From CAUYUA01 sp963575675 (GTDB lineage Bacteria; Pseudomonadota; Alphaproteobacteria; Azospirillales; Azospirillaceae): a stretch of DNA of 29,638 nucleotides. A model generated the notes under the pieces. It saw nothing but the letters and a program-made list of their open reading frames with translations. It ran no database searches and was not told the origin of the DNA. The stretch spans positions 1-29,638 of the forward strand of contig CAUYUA010000226.1 of assembly GCA_963575675.1 (NCBI GenBank), read 5' to 3'. How positions within the stretch are numbered: the stretch's first letter is position 1; each line of letters opens with the position of its first letter. Below are positions 16,301 to 28,300 of this stretch, in pieces. Made by a program: the position numbers and the translations under genes.

Positions 16301-19300
16301 GCTATGGCGCCACCGCCGACATAAGCCAATCCACGGCCTTCTCCTCCGCCACAGACACGGCGTCTTTAACCATTTCCGACGTCAACGACGCCCCGATCCT
16401 TTCCTCCGTCAATCCAAATCTCGGCCAAATATCCGAAGACGACACAACAAACACCGGCCAAGTCATTGGAGACATTCTCGGCGAAACCGTCACCGACGTC
16501 GATGGCGCGTCTTTCGGCGTGGCCGTCACCAACATGGTTTCAAATAACGGAAATTGGGAATACTCTACGGACGACGGAGCCTCTTGGTCAACGGTGGGAG
16601 CCGTTTCGGACTCCTCGGCGCTGCTGCTGCGCAGCATCGATCGAATCCGTTTTGCTCCCGACGGACAAAGCGGCGGCGACGTCAGCTTCACCTATCGCGC
16701 CTGGGACCAAAGCTCCGGCGACGCCGGAAGCAAAGTCAACGCCACCCCCCAAGACCAAACCTCGGCCTTCTCCTCCGCCACGGACACGGCGACCCTAACC
16801 TCCACAGACATCAATGATGCGCCGATCGTCACGCCGATCGCGCCGATAATGGCCTCGATCACCGAGGATGACGTCAACAACGCCGGTCAAGACATCGCCT
16901 CACTCATAGGAAGTTCGATTACAGACCTCGACGCCAACTCACTCCGTGGAATCGCCGTCATCGGCATAGATTCCACCAACGGGCTTTGGGAATACTCCCT
17001 CGACGGAGGCTCTTCCTGGAACGTCATCAGCAACGCCGTCGCCGACAACAACGCGCTGTTGCTATCCACAGACAATATGCTGCGCTTCATTCCGAACGCA
17101 CTGAACGGCGCAACCCCAACGCTCACCTATCGTGGATGGGATCAAACCGACAATCAATCCATCGGAAATTATGCGAACGTCTCCACCCACGGCGGAACCT
17201 TCGCTTATTCCGACGCCACCGACACCCTCTCGCTGACCGTCTCCGACGTAAACGACGCCCCGGTCCTCTCCTCCACCAACGGAGGAGGCGTCACCCTCAC
17301 CACAATCACTGAAGACGACATCAACAACGCAGGATATAGCGTTTCTTCTATTCTCGGATACTCGATCTCGGACGCAGACGCCGGAGCGCTAACCGGAATC
17401 GCTCTCACCAACGCGACTCCCGGCAATGGAATGTGGCAATACTCTCTTGACGACGGCGCGTCATGGACAACAAGCTCTCCCTCCATTTCCGACTCTCACG
17501 CTTTGTTGCTGCGCTCGACCGATAAAATCCGCTTCGTTCCCAACGGCGCCGCCGGAACCTCCGCGAGCATCGCCTATCGCGCCTGGGATCAATCCTCCGG
17601 AACCCAAGGGACTTACGCCGACGCCTCGACCTGCGGCGACGCCACCGCATTCTCCATCAATTCCGACGCCGCCAACCTGACCGTCACCGACCTCAACGAC
17701 GCGCCAAACATTATTCCCCACAAAGACGGCGTGGAATTCCTCGTCAACACAACAACAGAAAACAGCCAAGTTGGCTCATCGCTCACAACCCTTAGAAACG
17801 GCGGATTTGTCGTCACTTGGATTGATTACGACTACCCCAACGAATCCTATAACACATTAAATAGCGCGGTGCGTGGACAAATCTTCGACGCAACAGGAAC
17901 CAAAGTCGGAAACGAGTTCATAATCAACACGAGCACAACGAACTATCAATCGCAGCCCTCCATCGCAGCCCTCGAAAACGGAGGATTCGTCGTCGCTTGG
18001 AGCAACAACAACCAATCCAACGACGGCGGCAACACAAACTACATCGACGTGCATGGCCAAATCTTCGACGAAACAGGAAACAAAATCGGAAACGAGTTCC
18101 TCGCCAACACAAGCACAACCCAAGATCAGTCGTATCCGTCAATCGCAGCCATCGGCAACAACCGATTCGTCGTCGTTTGGACCAGCGACTTCAACAATGC
18201 AAGCGACATCCGAGGACAAATCTTCGACGAAACAGGAAGCAAAATCGGAAACGAACTCCCCATCAACACAACGACAACAAACCGCCAGTGGAAAGCCTCG
18301 GCTGCATCTTTCGGAGACGGAGGATTCGTTGTCACTTGGAGCGACAGCAGTCAATCCGAAGACGATAATTCAGGCGATGCAATGCGCGGACAAATCTTCG
18401 ACGCCTCTGGAGATAAAATCGGAGACGAGTTCCTCATCAACACGACCACAACAAACAATCAAAACAATTCGAATCACCGATCTGTCGCAGCTCTTGGAAA
18501 CGGCGGCTTCGTCGTCACTTGGAGCGATGGCAGCCAATCCGAAGAAGACAACACAAACCTCAACGTGCGCGGACAAATCTTCGACGCGACAGGAAACAAA
18601 GCCGGAGAAGAGTTTATCATCAACACAAGCACAGTGAGCAACCATTTCGCTCCATCGGTCACAGCCTTCGGAAATAGCGAATTCATTGTCACTTGGACCG
18701 ACAATCTCGACGTGCACGGACAAATTTTCGACGCGACAGGGGCGAGAATCGAAGGAGAATTCCTCGTCAACACAACCACAGAAAACAACCAATGGTTTCC
18801 TTCAGTTTCAAGCCTAGGAAACAACCGATTCGCCGTCACTTGGAGCGACAATAGCCAAACCGGCGGCGACACCTTTGATTCCGCCATTCGCGGACAAATT
18901 TTTACACTCGACACAGTATTAAGCGCCATCACGGAAGAAGACACCTCGAACAACGGACAAACCGTTGGATCATTTCTTGGAAGCTCTGATTTCGACGCCT
19001 CGCCTCTGACCGGAATCGCCGTCACCGGATTCACGTCTACGAACGGCGTTTGGGAATACTCTCTCGATGCCGGCAATAGCTGGAGCGTAATCGGCTCCGT
19101 GTCCTCGACCAACGCCTTGTTGCTCACCGACACGAATATGGTGCGCTTTATTCCGGATGCGCATAACGGAGGAACCCAGACTCTCACCTACCGCGCTTGG
19201 GACCAAACCACCGGCACATCAGGAGACTACGCCGACGCCTCAACCTATGGCGGCGCAACAGCCTTCTCCAACGCCGAAGACACAGCTTCTTTGACCGTCG

Positions 19301-22300
19301 AAAACATCAACGACGCGCCCGTTCTCACCCCCGCCGACGGAGGCGTCGCTCTCCCTCCCCTCACCGAAAACGACGTCAACACTCCAGGATACAGCGTTTC
19401 CTCCATTCTCGGGTCTTCAGCCTCCGACGTCGACGCATCCACACAACTCGGAATCGCTCTCACCGGCTTCGACTCCGGCAACGGAGCTTGGCAATACTCT
19501 CTTGATGACGGCGCATCGTGGACAGCGGTTGATTCCGACGTTTCCGACACGCACGCCTTGTTGCTGCGCTCGACCGACAAAATCCGCTTCGTTCCCAACG
19601 GCGCCGCCGGAACCTCCGCGAGCATCGCCTATCGCGCCTGGGATCAATCCTCCGGAACCCAAGGGACTTACGCCGACGCCTCGACCAACGGCGACGCCGC
19701 CGCATTCTCCATCAATTCCGACTCCGCCAACCTGGCCGTCGCCGACCTCAACGACGCCCCGAGATTCATCATTCCCCACGACGTCGTTCCTCACAGAGAC
19801 GGCGCGGAGTTCCTGATCAACGCCGTCACGGCGAGCGCTCAGTATGATCCATCCGTCACCTCTCTTGGGAACGGAGGATTCGTCGTTACTTGGACCGACG
19901 ACAGCCAAACCGGCAATGACGACTATGGCTCCGCCGTGCGCGGGCAAGTCTTCGACGCCACAGGCGCCCCCGTTGGAGAAGAATTCCTCGTCAACACAAC
20001 CACAACAGGCTATCAATCCAGTCCATCGGTCGCAACTCTGGGAAGCGACGGCGGATTTGTCGTCTCTTGGACCGACAACAACCAATCCGGAGACGGCAAC
20101 CTTGACGTGCGAGGGCAAATCTTCGACGCCACAGGCGCCAAAATCGGAGAAGAATTCCTCATCAACACAACCATAACGGGAGATCAGAACAACCCGTCCA
20201 TTGCGGCTCTTGGAAACGGCGGTTTCGTCGTCACTTGGAGCGACGCCAGCCAATCCGGAGACGATAATGACGGCTCTGCGGCGCGCGGACAACTCTTCGA
20301 CGCCACAGGCGCCAAAATCGGAACGGAATTTCTCGTCAACACAACGGTGACGAGCAGTCAAACGGATCCGTCGGTCGCGGCCCTTGGGAACGGCGGATTC
20401 GTCGTCACTTGGAGCGACGCCAGCCAATCCAGAGGCGACACGGACGATTGGGCCGTGCGCGGGCAAGTCTTCGACGCTACGGGAGCCAAGCTCGGAGAAG
20501 AATTCCTCGTCAACACGATCACAACAAGTCATCAAAGAAACATATCCGTCTCGGCCTTCAAGGACGGCGGATTCGTCGCCACATGGCAAGACAACAGCCA
20601 ATCCGGAAACGATTCTTCGGGACTTGCCGTTCGTGGTCAGGTCTTCGACGCCGCAGGGAACAAACTCGGGGAGGAATTTCTTGTCAACACAACCACGGCG
20701 AATTACCAATACGACCCATCGGTCACGACGATCGGAAACGACGGCTTCGTCATTACTTGGACGGACTGGAGTCAGACCGGAGACGACGTCAGCGGCTCGA
20801 CCGTGCGCGGACAAATTTTCGACGCTACGGGAAGCAAACTCGGAAACGAGTTCGTCGTCAACACAATCACGAGGAACAGCCAGTGGAGACCATCGGTTGC
20901 AAGCCTCGGAAACGATCGCTTCGTCGTCACTTGGAACGACGAGAGCCAATCCGACGACGATCCTTCTTCATACGCCGTGCGCGGACAAATCTTTAAACTT
21001 TCTCCGGTGTTGACCACCATCACGGAAGAAGAAACCTCGAACGAGGGACAAACCGTCGCCTCATTCCTTGACGGCTACTTCGCCGACGCCGACGGCGAAG
21101 CGCTGCAAGGCGTCGCCATCACCGGATTCACGTCTCCCAACGGCGTTTGGGAATACTCTCTCGACAACGGCGCCGCCTGGAACGCCATCGGAACGGTGTC
21201 CACCTCCAACGCCCTGCTGTTGAGCGACGCAAACATGGTGCGCTTCATCCCCGAGGCGCTTAACGGCGGAACCCAAACCCTCACCTATCGGGCTTGGGAC
21301 CGCACCTCCGGAACGTCGGGAGACTACGCCGACATCACGACCACCGACGTCCCGACCGCAGACGGAACCGCCGCCTTCTCGACCAACGCGCTCACCGCCT
21401 CCCTGACCGTCGAAGACATCAACCACGCGCCGAGCCTGACCGGCAATTCGCCGTTTCTGCCCGATATGTTGAATTACAATCCCAACCTCTCCGGCGAAAC
21501 CATCGCTTCGTTCTTAGGCGAAACCTTCTCCGACGCCGACGTCGGAACGCCGAAAGGAATCGCCGTCACCGGCCTCATCGCCGACAACGGCGCTTGGCAA
21601 TACTCGGTTGACGGCGGCAACACGTGGAAAGACGTCTTCAACGGAACCAACCTAAGCGATTCAAACGCCTTATTGCTGCGAGACACGGATACTTTACGCT
21701 TCATCCCCGCCGGAGACACAACGCATCCCCACGGCAGTCCTCCCGGCTTCGGAAAAATCACCTATCGCGCTTGGGACCGCTTCACCGGCGAGGCGGGCGC
21801 TTACGCCGACGCCTCCATCAACGGCGACGCAAACGCCTTCTCCGTCGAGACCGGAATGGCGAATCTTCGCGTCAACAGCGCGCCGATCCTAACGGCGTCC
21901 GCTCCCGATCTCGCCTCGATCTCCGAAGACGCAACCGCCGAGAACGAAAACGGCCAAACCATCGCCTCGTTCGCCGCCGCCGCCATTTCCGACGACAGCG
22001 CCAACGCCGTCAAAGGCGTCGCCATCACCGGATTCAACACCGAAAACGGCGTTTGGCAATACTCTCTCGACAACGGCGCCGCCTGGAGCAACATCAACGC
22101 CGTCAGCGGCTCGGCCGCTCTGCTGCTGCGCGACACGGATCGCGTCCGCTTCATCCCCAACGGCCAAGGCGGCGGCGCCTCACTGACCTATCAGGCCTGG
22201 GACCGAACCTCCGGCGTGGTCGGAACTTACGCCGACACAACCAACAGCGGCGGCGCAAACGCCTTCTCCTTCGCTTCCGACACGGCGCATCTCACCATAA

Positions 22301-25300
22301 CTTCCGTCAACGACGCGCCGACAATCACTCCCGCCGCCCCGACTCTATCCACCATAACTGAAAACGCAACCTTCAACGCCGGACAATCCATCTCATCGAT
22401 TCTCGGAAACGCCGTCTCCGATAACGACAGCGGCGCCGTTCAAGGCATGGCGATCTTCGCCGCAACAACCGAGAGCACAACCGAAGCCGGAGCCGGAGCC
22501 GAAGCCGGAAACGCCAACAGCGGCTGGCAATACTCCACCGACGACGGAGCGACCTGGAGCGCCATCGGAACCGTCAACAACGCTCACGCCTTGTTGCTGC
22601 GCGGCGCGGACAAAGTCCGATTCATCCCCGACGGACAAAACGGCGGACAAGCGCGCCTCTCCTACTACGCATGGGATCAAACCTCCGGAAGCGCCGGCGT
22701 CTACGCCGATGCGACGCAACGCGGCGAAACAACCGCCTTCTCCACCCAAAGCGACGACGCCACGTTGACCATAACCGACGTCAACGACGCTCCAAACTTG
22801 CCCGACGGCGGCTTACGAAACTTCCGCTTCTCCATGAACGACGCCAATTCCGCCGGTTTCGCAGTCGCCGACCTCACCTCCGGCCGCAGCATGGACGTCG
22901 ACCACAACGCCCAACAAGGCGTCGCGATCTCCGATCTTTCCCAAACCTCAAACGGCGCCTGGGAATACTCCACCGACAACGGCTCATCCTGGAACGCCGT
23001 CGGCTCAGTCGGCAACAACGCAGCTCTGCTCCTGACCGCCAACGCCGCCAACCGTTTGCGCTTCGTCCCCAACGCCGGATGGACCGGATCCGCCACCCTC
23101 ACCTATCGCGCCTGGGACCAAACCAGCGGAACCGCCGGAGAAACGACGTCCATAGACACAACCTCCGCGACATCCAACAACGGCGCCTTTTCCGGCTCAA
23201 CCAACGTCGCTCAAATCATCATCAACGACGCCCCATCTCTGACCCCCGCCCATCCGACGCTAACCGCAGAGTCCGACATGGCCGGAGAAAGGGGCCAAAC
23301 CGTCGCCTCGATCCTGGGAAGCTCAATCAGCGACGTCAATTCCAACGATCCGACCGGAATCGCCATTGTCGGCAAATTCGCCGAGAACGGAAACTGGCAG
23401 TATTCCATCGACGGCGGATCGACCTGGAGCGCCGTCGAAACTGTCGACGACGGCAACGCCTTACTGCTCCGCGACACGGATTTGCTCCGTTTCATCTCCA
23501 GTGAAAACAACGGCGACAACGTCTCTTTGACCTATCGCGCTTGGGATCGCGCCACCGGCGGCGTCGGAGATTACGCCAACGCAACGACCAACGGCGGACA
23601 AACAGCCTTCTCCTTGACCACAGACACCCTCTCTCTGACCATCAACGACGCCAACGAGGCCCCGATTCTTTCCGCCGTCCACCCGACGCTCGATCAAATC
23701 ACGGTCGATGACACGTCCAATTCCGGACAATCCATCGCCGACCTGATCAACGGCGCAGTCTCGGACGTCGACAACGCCGCCGTGCGCGGCGTCGCCATCA
23801 CCAGCCTCAACGCCGGAAACGGAGCTTGGCAATACTCGATCGACAACGGATCGACCTGGACCGCCATCGGAACCGTCAACGACTCCAACGCCCTGCTGCT
23901 GCGCGACTTCGACAAAATCCGCTTTATCCCCAACGGAGCCGACGTCACAACCGCCTCAGTCTCCTATCACGCTTGGGACCGCAGCGGCTCCGAAAGAGTC
24001 GGTTCTTACGCCGACGCCTCAACAACCGGCGGAACTTCGCCATTCTCCTCAATCGCCGACACGGCGAACCTCACCGTCGTCGTCGCCAACGCGGCCCCGG
24101 TTCTCACCACCGCCGCGCCGACTCTAACCGCCATAACCACTCACGACTTCAACAACAGCGGCCAAACCGTCGCTTCGTTCCTCGGAACCTCGGTCTCCGA
24201 CGCCAACCCCAACGCCGTAGAAGGCGTCGCCGTCACCGGAGCCGACGCCGGAAACGGACTCTGGCAATACTCTCTGAACAACGGCGCAAGCTGGTCCAAT
24301 CTTGGAAACGTCAGCGATTCAAGCGCTCTGCTGCTGCGCGACGCCGACCTCGTCCGCTTCGTCCCCCAAGGCGACGGCAACGACGCCCCCGCCCTAACCT
24401 ATCGCGCTTGGGACCGCAGCGCCGGAAGCGGCGCTCCCGGCCATATGGTCGACGCTTCGAACAACGGCGGCGCCTCCGCGTTCTCTGCAACGTCCGATTC
24501 CGCGACGCTGATCGTCAACGACGCTCCGGTTTTAACCGCCTCGTCCCCCACTCTGACCACAATCACCACGATAGACGCCGACAACAACGGTCAAACCATC
24601 AACTCATTCCTCAGAACGGGGCGGGAGTTGAGACCGGGAACAATGATCAACATACAATCCGTCAACGACCTTAATTCCAACGCCCAATTCGGCGTCGCCA
24701 TCACCGGACTCGACGCCGGAAACGGAGCTTGGGAATACTCACTCAATAACGGCTCCAGTTGGAACGCCGTCGGAAACGTCGAAGAAACATCCGCCCTGTT
24801 GCTGCGCGAGACAGACAAAATTCGCTTCGTCCCCAGCGGCGGCTCCCCCGACGGCGCCTCTCTAACCTACCGCGCTTGGGACCAAACCCAAGGCGTCGCC
24901 GGAACCAAAGCCGACGCCTCGACCAATGGCGGCGCCACGCCGTTTTCTTCCGACGCCGACACGGCGTCTCTGACCATCACCGCCCCCAACAACGCCCCAA
25001 CTCTCTCGGCAATTGCGCCCTCACTGACCTCCATCACCGAAGACGCAACAAACAACAACGGCCAAACCGTCGCTTCGTTCCTCGGAACCTCGGTCTCCGA
25101 CAACGATTCCAACGCACAGCAGGGAATCGCCGTCACCGGCCTCTCCGCCGAAAACGGACAGTGGCAATACTCCACCGACGACGGAACAACCTGGAATAAT
25201 TTCGCCGCCACGCCCTCAGACGCCGCCGCTTTCCTCCTCCGCGCCGCCGACAAAGTCCGATTCATTCCCGATGGGCGCAACGACGCTTCCCCCGCCCTCA

Positions 25301-28300
25301 CCTATCGCGCCTGGGACCAAACCAAAGGAAACTTCGGAAGCATCGCCGACGCCTCGAACAACGGCGGCGCCTCCGCGTTCTCGTCTGAAACCGACACAGC
25401 CGCGCTGACCGTCGCGGCGGTCAACGACGCGCCAACCATCACCCCTCACAATGAACTCATCCTTACGACGATCGACAGAACCGACGTCAACAATCCGGGA
25501 CAAACCATTTCCTCGTTCTCGACATCCAACGACGTTGACACCGGCGCGCTGCAAGGCGTGGCGATCACCTCGGCGCCTGCGCTCAACGGAATTTGGCAAT
25601 ACTCCACCGACGACGGCGCGACATGGATCGACATCGAAACCGTCAGCGATTCTCACGCTTTATTACTACGGTCGTCCGATTCCATCCGCTTCCAACCCAA
25701 CGACGACAGCGTCAACAACACGCAAAGATTGACGTTCCGCGCATGGGATCAAAGCGCCGGAACCACCGGAACCTACGCCGACGCCTCGAATAACGGTGGA
25801 ACCACCGCCTTTTCAACCGAGAGCGACGTCGCCTTCCTGACGACGACCAGCGATCACGACAACAGCGCGCCGACTCTCACCAGCGCCGGGCCGCTCCTGA
25901 ACCCCATCAACGAAGACGCCATCAACAACCTCGGACAAACCGTCGCCTCCTTCGCCGACGCCACGATTTCCGACGCCAACGCAGGCGCCGCCTCGGGCGT
26001 GGCGATCACCGGACTCTCGCCCGGAAACGGAACGTGGCAATACTCCATTGACGGCGGCGCGACATGGGCAGACATCGGCGCAGTGAGCGACGCCGACGCC
26101 CTATTGCTGCGCGATTCCGATTCCGTCCGCTTCGTCCCCAACGGCGGAACCGGAACCAACGCCGATCTCACCTACCGCGCTTGGGATCAGCTTTCCGGCC
26201 TCGCCGGAGCCAGAGCCGACGCCTCGACCAATGGCGGAACGACCAGCTTCTCAGACACGACGCTCACCGCAACTCTGGTTGTCGCCGACGTCGCCGATTC
26301 TCCGGTTCTGACCCCCGTCGCTCCCGTTTTCGGCCAGATCTCCAGTTCCGACACATCCAGCAGCGGCAGATTGATCTCCGACTTAATCGCCGGAAGCGTC
26401 ACCGACGCAGACCCCGACGCGCTTCAGGGAATCATCATCACCAACGCCACAACGCCCGACGCAGGCGGAACCTGGGAATACTCCACCGATAACGGCGCCA
26501 ATTGGTCGGCGCTTGAAAACGTCTCCTCCTCCAACGCCCTGCCGCTCACCGCCGACAATCGCCTGCGCTTCGTTCCAATCGCAGGCGGCGGCGGAGAAGC
26601 CTCACTCACCTACCGCGCTTGGGATCAATCCGCCATCGGAACCAACGACGCCGACCCCGCGCTTCAATCCGCCATCTCTTTCGGCTCCGACACCACTCGC
26701 CTGATCATTAACGACGCCCCGACCCTCGCCGACGCCGCCCCGACGCTCGCCACAATCTCCGAAGACGCCCTCAGCAACACCGGACAAACCGTCTCCTCTT
26801 TCCTCGGCTCGTCCGTCTCCGACGCCGACGCTAACGCTTTGCAAGGAATCGCCATCACCGAAACCGCAATCGATGCACGCGGCGTCTGGCAGTTCTCCAC
26901 CGACGGAGGAACCTCTTGGCGACCGATGGGCGCCGTCTCCAACGCCGACGCCTTGCTCCTGCGCGACACGGATATGGTCCGCTTCGCTCCCGACGGCTCC
27001 AACGGCGGAACCGCCTCCCTCACTTATCGCGCCTGGGATCAGACCATCGGAATCGCCGGAACCAAAGCCGACGCCTCCAACAACAGCGCCGCAGCGTTCT
27101 CTTCGACCACCGACACCGCAACACTCACCATAACCGACGCCAATGACGCGCCTTCAATAACAGAAAGAGACAGTGGCGAACTCTTAGTCAACACCCCGAC
27201 CTCCAACGACAGATTCGACGCGGCGTTTAATATCGGCTCACACTCGGGAACATCGGTCGCCACGCTCGGCAACGGAAATTTCGTCGTCACCTGGCAAGAC
27301 AGCAGCGAAACCGGCGAAGACACGGAAGCATCCTCCGTGCGCGGCCAAATGTTCAACGCTAACGGAATCAGAATCGGCAACGAATTCTTGATCAACACAA
27401 ACACCTCCGGCAGCCAAATCACGCCATCGGTCGCCGCTCTAAACAACGACGGATTTATCGTCGTCTGGAGCGACCTCAACCGATCGGAAGTCCGAGGACA
27501 GCTCTTCGACTCGTCAAGCGCCAGAGTCGGAACGGAATTCCTCGTCAACACACAACCCAACGCCGATTTATGGCTTCCATCCGTCGCCAGCCTTAACAAC
27601 GGCGGATTTGTCGTCACCTGGCAAGGTGAAAACAATGACGACGCCTCCGGCAACGCCGTTCAAGGACAAATCTTCGACGCAACAGGCGCCAAAGTCGGAA
27701 CGGAATTCCTCGTCAACACCACAACGCTCTCCAACCAAGAACGCCCATCCGTCACCGGCCTCAGCAACGGAGGATTCGTCGTCACCTGGAACGACAGCAG
27801 TCAAACCGGCGAAGACACGGACGGCCTCGCAGTTCGAGGACAAATCTACAACGCCACGGGAGCCAAAATCGGAACGGAATTCCTTGTCAACACCTCCACG
27901 ACCTCTGATCAAAACGCCCCATCCGTCGCATCCCTGAGCAACGGAGGATTCGTCGTCACTTGGGAACATAGTAATTCTCTATCCTCTTCGGACATTCGAG
28001 GACAAATTTTTAACGCCTCCGGAGCCAAAGTCGGAACGGAATTCCTTGTCAACACCTCAACGACTTCTGATCAAAACACCCCATCCATCGCATCCCTGAG
28101 CAACGGAGGATTCGTCGTCACTTGGGAACACAGCAACTCTTTATCTTCTTCGGACATTCGCGGACAAATTTTTAACGCCTCCGGAGCCAAAGTCGGAACG
28201 GAATTTTCCGTCAACACCACGACAGAAGGAGAGCATTCAGAGCCTTCCGTGATCGGTTTCAGCAATGGAAACTTCGCTGTTTCTTGGATCGACAATCCCG

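Noticed and set aside
19417..20949. 510-codon open frame antisense to the giant gene, with several other long Arg-rich or Val/Asp-rich frames across 15800-29400
   Set aside because: These are frames opposite or offset to a GC-rich repeat gene whose regular codons (GCC, GAC, AAC, GGC) rarely create stops elsewhere. Their products repeat with the period of the real repeats and have no recognisable domain.
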